Below are positions 24,246 to 36,371 of a stretch of DNA of 64,000 bases, one piece after another. Below the pieces are notes generated by a model. That model worked only from the letters and a program-made list of their open reading frames with translations. It was not told where the DNA came from and did no database searches. The position numbers and the translations under genes are program-made. Positions within the stretch are counted from its first letter, which is position 1, and each line of letters starts with the position of its first letter. This DNA comes from Daphnia carinata (lineage: Eukaryota > Arthropoda > Branchiopoda > Diplostraca > Daphniidae), in contig NC_081331.1 in assembly GCF_022539665.2 (NCBI RefSeq), positions 9,393,534 through 9,457,533 on the forward strand. Reading direction: 5' to 3'.

Positions 24246-25508
24246 CTGTGAATTATCAGGTTAAAAGGAAAAGGAATCTAAAATAGAAAAAAGAGTATAA
24301 ATAAAAAACGAATCGGCGGCAGTTCGTTGAACGTCGTTACCTTATATCAAATGGCAGTACAAATCAAAGTTGCTGCAACAGGTAGGAACAACACAGTTAT
24401 ACGTACGCAACATGTCGTAATTGGTAAGGTTGAGTGGTTGCTATTAAAAAAAAAAGCGTTTCAAGGAACAGGTTTCCACCTGAAGACGTTCATTAAAAAA
24501 CGATTAAAGCTATGCGTTGGCTTTTCTTTGCTCTCCTTTCGCCATCGTTACAAAGTACACGTATATTTAGATGCTTTGACTACGTGACGTTTCTATCGCG
24601 ACTAGAGCAATAATGAATACATGGCTGGAAGAACTCGAGTGATCGTCAGACGAAGTTTGATGACAACTATGAATAACATGTTCAAACGCCATTGCCTATT
24701 TCAATCATGGTGCGAAAGCAAGCAGGAAAGCGTAAACGCCACGCAAAGCTTTTATAAAGTAGTCTCTTCATAATTGATGAATGAGCTGCTGCAAGTCGAG
24801 TCAGCCAACAGGTGTTACTTTCCCGTGGGCTTCTTATACCCACCGCCCACCCTTTGCAGGTATTGCTTGTTCACGCTGGTCGTCATTCCCGTTCATTCTG
24901 TCCTACATTCTAGGTCTTTATACAAGTCCGCTGTCATCCGTCATTTTTCTTTTCTATATTTAAAAAAAAAATGTAAATTGTAGTGAAAAGCTAGGGGGAG
25001 ATAAATTGATTGAATTTTCATGGTGTCGTATTTACATCCGGCATGCCGGCCTAATGATTTGCGGATATATAGAATGACGCAGAGAGCGAAGACAAGGCCT
25101 TCAACCATAAGCTAAGGAAAGTAAAAATATTTATCGTACGTCTACCGATAATAAGATAAAACGTAATAGGCGTTGTATAACAGTGACGTACGCCAACGCC
25201 TTACTATGACAATTACGACTCACGAAGGGTGAAAGGTGACGGCCCGAAGCCGACATCCGAGGATGTGAAGTCGCGTCAGCCACAAGTAAAATGATCTGGT
25301 GAAATATGTTAGCTCGTCATTGTTCACCTCCTTTTACTTCTCTCTCTTACGTTTTATCTATACAGGCGACAATGACTCAAGTAAAACGAGACGTCGGTGA
25401 AGGATAGTGAAGATACACATAGAGCGCTATACGCTGCCTGTGACAATTGAGATCATCATCTGGCCGTCTGGCCCTGGCGCTAGCCGTTGTCAGAGGCGGT
25501 CGTGCATC

Positions 25509-25509
25509 T

Positions 25510-25564
<55 letters not shown>
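25509..25564. repeat. TG/CA dinucleotide microsatellite
   Basis: About 56 bases of TG repeats with one interruption (TGTGAGTG) near the left end. Followed by dispersed ACAC-rich sequence near 25700-25746. Confidence 0.95.
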
Positions 25565-25565
<1 letters not shown>

Positions 25566-28500
25566 CGCTGGTACCAAAAGATAGAGTTACCTGGGTGATG
25601 GTGTGACACGCTCATCGATAAGAGTTTCGCTAATGATTCGACCATCTATCTCTCCCACAGTTCCCCCCCTCCTTCCTCTTTGTCCACTCCTCTCTCGCTA
25701 ACACACAGACAGACACACAGTCACACGAGCGCACATATACACACACAATGTCGAGGCAACATTGCTGGAGCCGTGAGAGCAAGTTGCCAGTGAAACTTGT
25801 GGTGTTATAAGTATTATAGAGCGATGCGTTCGCCTAGACACATGGAGTGCAAGCTACAAGCGTGTTGGCTTTCCCTTTGTACATTATCCCGTACGTGTAT
25901 GTATATAAAGGATAATTCGACTTGTCTAATGATCGGCTTGTATGTGCATGACGACAAGGTTAAAGAGTCCTTCCTTCCTCGGGTAGATTTCCATGAATGC
26001 ATTTCGTTTGTATTTCAGCAACCGTCTAGCAGAAACATGTATCGCACGCCTGATGATCATTAGTGGCTCACATTGACTTCTTTTTTGCTTACCTATTTCG
26101 TACTCTTTCTCTTTCCGCTGTTCTCGTGCTGTCCGTCTTAAATGCAAAGGCAGCATGGCTGAAAGCTTTAGTTAAAGCGAAAATACGTGACTACGCTGTT
26201 CTTGCAAATCGATAAAGTATATGCTCATTTCATACGCATCACAGAGTCTATATATTTACTATACAAGATTGGTTCAATTAGTATTGCATTATTTATATTA
26301 GAGTAGCACACATAAAAAACGAATTGATTATAGTTTTTTAAATGATGTACTCTACACGACAGTGATTCAGAAGTAGGCCTGGTTTGCAGTGCATATAAAG
26401 CTTGATGTTAGTTAAACAACATTGTTGCTGGGAAGATCGTCGCTTTCCGGAGGCCGAGATACCAAATGTTTTTCCGTCAGGTACTTATATACGCATATCT
26501 TTGTAGATTTGCTTGCTATTCATCTGGAAAGAGCCGCTATTTGTTCTAAATAAAAAAAAAAAAAAAAAAATACTTATTGGCGAAAAATGTACAGAACAAT
26601 CTTGCAAAGCTTGCCCGTTTCAACACAAACTATAGAATATGCAAATTGCATGGCTCGATTAGCTTTGCTGATGCGTTACGCCTACCACTAAAAGTTATGC
26701 AGCTGCTAAATCAATAGATGTTTTAGAAAATATGGAGACTCCTCTTATGATTTCATGTTTCCCTCGCACATTCTTTAACAAAGCAAATGAAGTTGCTATC
26801 TATTTTTTTTTTTTTGGCGAGTGCTTGTTCAGCTGTCACTGTTTGGCTTTAAGTTAATTGTAGCAATCGGAAGTAAAGTGTATTGGTAAGAAAAAAAAAC
26901 TACACGGGAGTTTTTGATGTGCAGTGATACGGAGCAAAGCTGGAATAGGGGAAGAGGAAGTGGAGAAAAAAGGAAGGAAGTAGAAGGCACACTAAGGGGG
27001 AAAAAAACGAAAACGAACAAACAAACCCTAAGAGTTGTTTCCGTTTCCCATTGTGGAAGGAACTCGTATGGTTACCTGAGTGCTTCGACTTCTAAATAAT
27101 AAGCAGAGGAACTTGGAAAACTAAAGTTTACATCGATGTAGCTTTGGACGTACCATTTCCGCTATGAACGCTGCGATAAATACACCTCTTTTTTTTTCAT
27201 TTTTGAATATTTGGCACACCCGTATTACATTTAATTGGGCAATTAGATTGTAGGCTAGAGACAGAACTGAAAATTCGGTGAAATGCTAAAAACCCTATTT
27301 GTTAGCTTTTCACGTAACTAATGAATCGTCTATAGCACAGGGTTTAGTAGTTTTGTTTTCGTCTACTTCCGAATTAGATGATGCGGAAGACGACTGTCCT
27401 AGTTGACAAAAAGCATCGACACCCTAGCATTGCACAGTTGAAACATTATGCTGATTCCGCTAAAGCGAAGAGGGTGGGTAGGATGGAGAGAAGGGGGGTG
27501 GGGGTATTCACCGGGCATCTCATAGTTTTACAACGAGTGCGGGCGAGGAAAAAAAAAAGGGAGGGAGGGGGTGAAATGCTTAAGAGGAAAACGGAGACAA
27601 GAAAATGTTTACCTCCGGTTTGTGTAGGATTTCGGAAGTGAAATGACGTGACGTGCGGGTTATGGAATAAGCCCCCCTTTCATAGCACACGAATAATATA
27701 TAAAATAGCCAGGTGCACTGGAATCCGGCAATAGCAGCTTATAGTTTCCCCGCATGTTTTTTTTTTGCTTCTAATTCCGCTTCTATTTCCTTTTTTATGG
27801 TCTTTATTTATTTATTTTTTTTCTTTTTCTTTTAGTTTTTTTCGTTCCCATTTCCAGTCTAAATTTGTATCTTTCTGTATTTTGTTTTTCCTGAAAACTG
27901 TTGTGTAATGTATTTTCCAGTTGTTGCGCATTTACAAACGGATGGGCGAGTGAGTTAAATTATGCGTATATGTGGGTAGTTTAAGGTAATGCAATGATGA
28001 AAAATAAGGTTTTTTTTAATTAGAAGTTTGTTCTTCTTGTTGCGCTCTTCCCGGACTCTTGCCTTTAGTTTGGTGTGAATTATCAAGTTTTTCTATGCAA
28101 TTAGAGTCCTGACCAACAATCTTCCAAATTAAAACGCTCATACAAATATGGAAATCGCTTAGATTTTTTTGTTTGTTCTATTTTCCCGTTAACGCGTCGT
28201 TCGCTTGTAACAGTCCGTAATCTAACCTGATAACGATGCAGCTGCCGTTTCCACCACACATACCGTTTTGCCTAGAAACTCTCATGTTAATATTTCGTTT
28301 TAGGAATGACGAAATTAAAGGGCGAAGAGTATTGTAAGCAAATACGTTCAGCAATTTGCGTCTTATGGCTCACGTTGGACAACACAATAAGCCAGCTAAA
28401 CGTACCAGCCAAAAACATGGTTTCTCCTATTTATATGCAAACGAGTGCGTAATAAGTTAACAGGCTTCCGTCCTTCAGTAAAAGCCTTCGCGCGGTTCCT

Positions 28501-30686
28501 ATATAATATGCCGTAGAATGCGGTATCCATTATAATACTCTTATATTAAGTCCAGCAGCATCTATCCTTTCATATGTCTCTTTACTGGGATGGCAAATAG
28601 GTTTTCATTGAGTAGCCTATATTACAACAGACAATTGTACGGATGCAGTTATACCATTACGATTGCATTCATAGACGCAATAGATTCGGTAGCGACTGCA
28701 ATATCGAAAACAAAACAAAAAATACAAAAAAAACAACTGACATGTTACCAAAATAACGCTATCGTGGATGCGGGGCATCGTTTTCATCAATCAGTAAGTG
28801 GCACCTACTTGATGTGCGACGATGCGGGTTATTTCCTGAGCATTGTGTATAGCTTTTTTTTTTTTTTTTTCGTGATATTATACAGGCTGATACTGTTTCT
28901 CAGTACGCAGCAGTTCCTTCCGGATGGCGGGTCTAGGGCTTTCGACATCATTATATACCAAAGTGGAAAAAGCTGCCGTTATGCTCTCTCTTTTTTTCTT
29001 TTTTTTTTTTTTTTCTAGGAACAGCAGAACAATTTTTTTTTTATCTGATAATACCAGTTTATGTATGGCTGCTCGTGGAGCTGTCTCATAGCAGAGCATT
29101 GTGGCTTTCAATTGCTCCCCAATTTTTTTTTTTTTATGGAGGTCTGCTTGTGGTGAATGATGGCGGTTTCATTTGCGACAAGAGGTAATTCTACCACTCG
29201 ATATTCGATACGTTGCTGAAGTTATGTCTTGCCATTGTGCGGTTTCCTTCATCGCAGCTAATGGCTAATAGTTTCATTTGCTTTTTTATTTATTAAAGCC
29301 AATTTTGATCGACTGTGGGATTCAACGTGGAATTCTAAGGGTTTATTCAGCCTGTCCGGAGCGAAGTTATGGAATTTGCATTCGCTTTCTCGATGCTTAC
29401 ATTTTGTTCTGCGTTTGATCTTATGGTATTATTGATTTGCCTTACGTGACCACCTAAAAGAATTGCATTAAACAGACACTAATATCTCCATGGTTACTTA
29501 ACATTAAGAAAAAAAAGAATAAAACAATAATTTATTCTTCTGATGTTTAATTGTTTTCGTTACAGAAAAGCTATTGTACAAACTCTTAATGTGCCGTTTT
29601 TCCGCAACAAAATGTGAACCGTGAGTAAAATTTCGCTTCAATCTTGAAGAGACGCTGTATACACCGTGTCCGATTGTTTGTTTAAACAATAGGACAAATT
29701 TCGTCACAGTGATCAACAGGCATTTGTTTCCAGTTAGCGAAGCCTCTAAACGTCTATAGCGTGACCGGACTAGCCTTTCACTTGAAACAAGGCTAAGCCG
29801 ATAAAAGCTAGCTTTAGAAATTAAAATGTTCTGCAAGCTCCTCGTGGATCAAAAAGAGTTGTTAAGTACACCAGGCTTAATCTACTTTCATTCTTTTTGC
29901 TAAACACGTATTTGTATGTCTGTTTGTTAATGCGCCACGTGCATCATATAATTATAGTATAGTTATCTTCTATAGGCATTGATATTCTACAAAAATATAT
30001 TTTAAAAAATGTAAGACAAGAGCAGCAAAGAACGATTCTTTGTTCTTCTGAATTTGCTCATTTTCGAATGCATAATAATAGTATGGTGATGGTTATAGAG
30101 CCGTTTGAACCCTAAAACTGGTTGGCTCGCACCTTTGTATCGGCATGTCATTGTATACGGAAAACGGGGTTGAGGATAGAGCCATTCATAGAGGCACGAG
30201 CCGAACTAGTTTTATGAACATATGACAGCTTTTCGACTTAGCAATGCACCAGCTGCTGTTCCTGTCCTGCCTGTTTGTTCCTCTTTCCATCGGGAAGTGG
30301 AAAAACACGCGCGTGCCATCACAGCAGCAACAGATCGCGATTCGCCAGGCCAGAACACAACGGTACAGTTGGAGGCAATAACAACAAATAACAGCAAAAG
30401 AAACGAAAAAAGAAAAACCAGACATGTGCAGCTCTCCCTAATCAAACACGCACATGGCACACAACAACAAAAAAAAAAAGGTTAGGGCCATCATCAAATG
30501 CACAAATTCCATTATATGTAGAATGGGGTGTCCCCCTATATTCCCCCCCCCCCCCTCCTTTTTAGCTCGTGCTCGGTGCATTACTAGACAATCCGATGGA
30601 GGCAGCAGATGAAAGTTGAAAAGACAACCAGAGTCAGAATTTTTTTTTTTTTATTTCAGGGTCTTCAGGCCATGGAGGGTGGCATC

Positions 30687-30716
30687 GGTGGGGGGGGGGG
30701 TGGGGGTGGGGGGGTG
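30687..30716 (+). repeat. G-tract with quadruplex-forming potential
   Basis: Runs of 11, 5 and 7 guanines separated by single thymines, plus flanking GG. Long enough to satisfy simple G-quadruplex rules. Confidence 0.6.
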
Positions 30717-33700
30717 AATGAGTTTTTAATGTCGTCTCCACACGCGCGTGTCTATACACTGTGGATATAGCACTACGTTGAAATGCCGGCTGTCGTAGGC
30801 ATTTTTAGTTATCGTCCATTAAGTAATTTATTAATTTTTTTTTTAAATGTCAATCGGAATGGGTGGGTGGTTGGGGTGGAGGAGGGAAAAAAACGACATA
30901 TTGACTAGGGTATTTTTTTTTTTAGTTAAGAGAAACGAAAAAGGTTTCATCCGTTTTTTTTTTTTCACGTGGAGGGAGATAGAAGAGGGGGAGTTTTGAA
31001 ATAGATAAAAGAATACGATGTCTGATAGAAGGTGGAAGAGGGGAGGGGGTGATGGGAATAAAGTCACGCTGCCCCCTTCTATTTGATATAATTCTTTCTC
31101 TCTGCTGCAGCCATCTGATGGCCATGCACTGCAAGGGATGCTGTTGCAATAGCAGCTGTTGCTTTTATTTCTCTTCTCCGATGATGTAGTGCGGCTGCAT
31201 GTGGGAGTAGTATGGATGAATTGCTCTACCCATCCCCCCTTCCCTTCCCTACCCTTATTATTTTTTTTTTTCCCCCCATATTGCTGTTTCAACCAAGCCA
31301 TCCACCGGTGCGTGCTTATACAGCTATACGTTGTGTTCACGGCAGCAGATCGGCCAGGCAGATTGTTGTACAGTCCCCCAGATTCCGTTGGACGAAAAAA
31401 CTTAGCACCTTGCCGCAACGGTCATTCCATCAGACGCGGGATGCAGGCTGCAGCTGGCAGCTGGGAAATCATTAAGCAGAAGCCACTGTACGTAACACTG
31501 TACGCAGCCTCCCCCTTTTTATATATATACTGTATATATTTTTAATATTCGAAAATAGCAGTGGATGTCTATGCCTATGAATAAAAACCAACTCCCCCAC
31601 TTTGTTGTACGGGATAAAAAAATAATGGGGAGGGGGGGATGCTGCAATTTGCTCAACGTCCGTTGATGCTGGATAGCTTTGCAGTCTTTTTGTTTGTTTG
31701 CATTGGATGTTGATGGTTGGTGGGTGGAACAAAGGAAAACCGTTGCAAAACCAACCAACGGCATGCCGGTGTTAATTTGTGTTTTTGATTTTCAAACCGT
31801 TGCTCTGGCTGCCAGGTGATGAAATAAAACAGCAACAGCCTGCTAATCTCTTCAACCCTCGAAACAAGCGTGTTTCTAATCTATCTTTTAGATTAGTTCT
31901 TACTCGTTATTCCAACGGTTTTCAACAAGTCAGCCGTGTGATGATGACCTTTCGTTACGATCATCTTTAATGCAAACGATTGTTTCAAGGCTTTAGACAA
32001 ATCATTAATCGCAGGAGGACTTAACATTTCCAATTCTAAAAAAGGATGCCTCAGGAGGTGATTCGATTCGTCTTCGCAAGACAACAATAAAATTTAACAA
32101 ATGTTTTATTTCAAAACTAATTCAGCCAATAGGTATAGAGAGTTGGGCGATCGCTTTATCGAGACCAAGACGCCAGTACCCGATTCGCTGGCGAGACTTC
32201 CAAGTCCGAAGATGCCGACGCCTCTTAAGAGGAACGATCCGCAAGAAACTGTGAAATGTTTAGAATAACAACCAAATGCGGCAACCAATGGCCGACTGGC
32301 TTTTGGGGCTCCTTTCTCCTTAGAAGGAGGATTTTCTTTTTTTCTTTTCTAATTTACCCATACGGAAACGTCTTTTTACTTATAGTAATAACAGTTCTAA
32401 CAAAAGCCGAGTGTAGCGATGAAAGAACGTCCAATGCCCCTGTCGGATTTTTCCAACCCATGTTTTTACCAGTTCCCCGCAACGAGCTCCTTGCGCCTTG
32501 TGAGACGGTAGGGCGCGCCGACGCTGTTCGCCGATTGGATGACGACGCAACTCGAACGGAAATCAACTTGAATGGAGAAAATTGGTCGATGCGAGTCGTG
32601 CAAGATGCCGTAAGTTGGGGGGGGGGGGGGGGAGAAAAGCAAGCGCATAGCATCACAGTTCGTCTCTCTCTCTCTCTCTCTATCGGTGTTCTTGCCGCTC
32701 ATTGGCGGAGACGAAAACATAATCACCTTCCGTCAGACGCATAGGCAAAGGGGAGGTTCTTTTACATTCCCCCCTCTTCAAGAAATTCAAACATTCCCCT
32801 CCACTCGTCTCGGGCGTCGGGAAGGTGTCGATTTCGCGGATGACGTCTTCGTTTACAGATCAACAGATTTTATGCATCGCGCAGTACAAGGGAATGATTC
32901 AAATAGTTTCACGTCGAATTGCTTTTCCCACCGGTTGGCAATTTCAAATACGGAGTCAAATGCAAATTCTTTTTTTAGGCTTTATATGCTTTTACAGACG
33001 TAAAAATACTCGTGCGCAATGGTTTGATTGATTGATCGTGTACGCTATTTAATTTTGAATTAAAAAAAAAAAAAAAAAGAGGGGCAGCTGTTGCCATTGT
33101 AACCATATGCGCAGTTGTGCGCTGTGCATAGTTTGACGTACGCCCGATATGCTTGACGTGTTTAGCGCTATACATGGCGTTCGGCCAGAGCTCCTCTGAT
33201 AGGGAATAAGAGGGCAATCTGCAGTCTCTATATATAACTCTATGTATGTGTGTATATGTTGTGCTGTTTAGAGGTCGAAATTATTCGAGGGGTTCGATGT
33301 GCACTGCTACTACACGATTTTTTTTTTTTCATTATTTTTCCTTCCTTTTTTTTTTTTGGAACGCTTTTGTGAGTACAGTGGTATGGGACTGAATGCCATG
33401 GTGTGTTGCTCTCTCTCTCTGTGATGGGTTGTGGAACATCTGAACGGTGTTCCATGGTGGCGGTATATAGTACACGTCCCTCTATCGGGATAAGCCGGTT
33501 GGTTCTAGCGGGGGTTAATGCCTCATTCAAAGATATGGGGGGAGACGAAAAAGAAGAGAGAAAGAGAACAGGGTGGATTGTTGTGCGGCTTTTGTCATGG
33601 CACTCGCCATCTATCCCCCCTCCCTCATTCATTCTCCCCCCTCTTCTCCGTCCTTTAGTCTATATACCATCTCGTCTGTGTACCTCGCGCCTGTTCGACC

Positions 33701-35989
33701 GAACGAGGAAGATGAGGGCACGCGATCACCCAAACAAACGACAGGCCGACCCACACACACACAGAGAAAAAAAAAAAGGAGAGTAGGAGGAAGGGGCGAT
33801 CGGGGACCGCTCGACGTCCCCCACATGACAGACTTCACATCTGCTCCTCTTCTACAGACAATGTGTTGTATTTCGATGGATAAAAAAAAAAAACGTAGAG
33901 GGGGGAGAGAGAAAGGAGGTGGACCTGACAGTAACGCAGTGTGTTGCTAGGCTGTCGGTATGAGAGTGCAGCGTCGGTGGGAGGTGGGTGGGGGGGGGTC
34001 TTGAAAGGGAATATTTGAACGCAAAGTTTTACCAGAAGGAAGGGAAATAGTATTGGAAGGGGGTGGGGGCGCATATAGTTGAATCACCGTATGCTTTTTT
34101 TTTGTGTGTTGTTGTTGTCATTCACCACCCCTCACCACCTTCACCTTTTGCTTCAGCTTGCAGTACACCCCCTTGCCGTGGCTCGTGTCGTGCTATTATC
34201 TTACTAGTTTTTTTTTTTACTAGGTGGGGGGAAAATGAGTCAGCAGGCATTTTTTTTTTCGAAGTCATGTTTTTTTGCATTTTTTCCCCCGTGTTGATGA
34301 TGTGCTTCAATCAATGGAGTTGATGAAAAATGAAATTGGATTGAAAATTCAATGTGGAACAGCAAAATAAATAATTGCAACCAAAATTGGGTAATTACCT
34401 TAAGCACCCGCATAATCGATTCTGTACAGACGTTATCTATAGTCCTGCGCTATGTATATGATAAACAGGCGAACAAATGGTGGCAGAACAATCGCTGCTG
34501 GTAATGCAATCGAAGTGTTTAGCTATGCAAAACGCTTTGCCGCGGTATTCTTTCCTTTTAAGTCAAACTAAACGTAAAGTCCCCAAACCCATCGTTACAA
34601 CTAGTATAAACAATAACGGAATTCCCATTCACCACCGAAGTTCGGATCGGGAGAAAAAAAAATAAACAAAAAATCCCATGGTGCAATATATCGAAATCTG
34701 TGTGTGGAATGACGCCACCGGTCCCCTTTTATATTTGCCACCTTTATTATGTTGCCCTATCATCCCCCGATTGGGTTGCTAGGGTGTAGCTAAGGTTAGC
34801 ACTTGCAGACGTGCGTTGCTAGATCGCACACGGGGACACATATGCTCGAATAAAAAAAGAAGGAGGAAGAAGAAGAAGAAGAAAAATGGAAGCCAGCGGG
34901 GATCGAGGATGGATGGCGGGGGTGTACGACGTCGACATCCCTCCTTTTCTATTGGATAGCCGAGCGGCGCCAATCAGCACAGTCCAACTAGTGACATGTG
35001 CACGTAAGAGACGCTGACATGGAAACGAACTATACAGACACACAGGCAGCTAGCGAAAGAGAGAGAGAAATTGGGGAGGGGGGAAGAGGGAGGTGGAAGG
35101 GAGTTGGCGTCGTCAGAAGTGGGTGGCGTAGGCTTGCACTGCTAAAAAGGGAGGAGAACGGAACGACGTCGCAAACAAAAAAAAAAAAAAAGGTGGGCAT
35201 CCCAGAGAGGACCGGCGTCTCTCTTTTCTATCGCCCCGCCCTTCACAGACTCCTTTTTCGCCCGCAGCAGCAGCATCGGGTTTCGACATTCGGTGGAGGT
35301 GGCGTCCGTCGTGTTTTTTTTTTTCTTGCAGGAGATAGAGGGGGAGGTTGGGGGGGGGTTGTTAATCAGGAAACGGGGGGGAAAGGAAACGACGTGCACA
35401 CCTTGACATCGCGGCGCTCTTCCCCTGTTGGCATCAGCAAGCTCCATCGAGCTCAAAAAGGACAGCAGTTCGCTGGATGTCAGTCAGTCGACTCTCAGAC
35501 GCTGTGGCGATCGCTTTTGCCAAAAGTTCTTCAACTTTAAATCTATTTTCATTGATTTTTATTTTTTTTTTCGAATCACGTAAGACAAATCGCAAATTCA
35601 AACCAAGCGCAAAGTGTTTTTTTTTTTTTTTTGGCCGTTCGTTTCGTCCCCGGGCGCAACCGCCTCGGACACTTAAAATGTGAATACAAATGTAAGTTAA
35701 ATTTCCCTTTTATTTTTTTTGAAGTGCATGTCAGTCAAAAGATGTTTTTGTTGATTATCGAATGAATGCCATAGAGATCTAGATTTAATTGCACGTTCAG
35801 TTTTAAAAAAACTTCTTAGCCACGAAATTTGATTGAAATATTTTTATTTTTCGGTAGGTGTTTGGTGTGTAGACGATAGAGTCAACTGCAAGTTCAATTT
35901 CCCCATTCAAAAAAACTTCTTCATTCATCATTCGTCGTTGCTTTCTTTGGCAGCGCTGTATTTTAATTCACCCGCGAGTGACATCTCAT

Positions 35990-36262
35990 CTAGTCATTGA
36001 AATCGTCAACTCTAGTCAACGTTTTTCCGTCAAATCTAAGTCACCATCTAGTCTCATCTACATAAAACATCTAGTCAAACTTAGTCTACGTTCAATATTT
36101 CTAGTCGTCTTCAATTAGAATCCCCCCCTCCCATTCTAGTCATCATGTTTCAACACTGGACATCGTTCATCTAGTCATTTTCATGTCCCCCTCCCTTTTT
36201 TCAATTCTAGTCACTTAAGAATCTTATTCGCCAATTCCAGTGTTTAAATTGACCCGGTGTTC

Positions 36263-36298
<36 letters not shown>

Positions 36299-36371
36299 AA
36301 TCACTAGTCATTTGTAGTCAGGCGTGGAAGGCCAATGCCACCGTAGAATTACAGCGTAGAGATTAGCGACC
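35990..36371 (+). other. Presumed 5' UTR/leader of nerfin-1 with CTAGTC words and an A32 tract
   Basis: CTAGTC occurs at 35990, 36012, 36048, 36071, 36101, 36136, 36171, 36207 and 36304. An uninterrupted run of 32 adenines (36265-36296) lies about 75 bases before the ATG. The transcription start is not determinable from sequence alone. Confidence 0.5.

Larger units (their letters stand above)
24246..35989. other. Long intergenic tract upstream of nerfin-1, homopolymer-rich
   Basis: No gene is supported. The tract is dense in simple sequence: a TG microsatellite at 25509-25564, a G-rich tract at 30687-30716, G16 at 32617-32632, a TC run near 32663-32682, an AGAAGA run near 34857-34885, and many A/T runs of ten or more between 28.8 and 35.7 kb. 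Developmental transcription factors such as the downstream gene often have large upstream regulatory regions, but no specific enhancer could be read here. Confidence 0.4.

Noticed and set aside
28306-28452. 48-codon ATG frame preceded by a TTTTAG acceptor-like site
   Set aside because: No family resemblance and no partner exon; chance frame of this size is expected.
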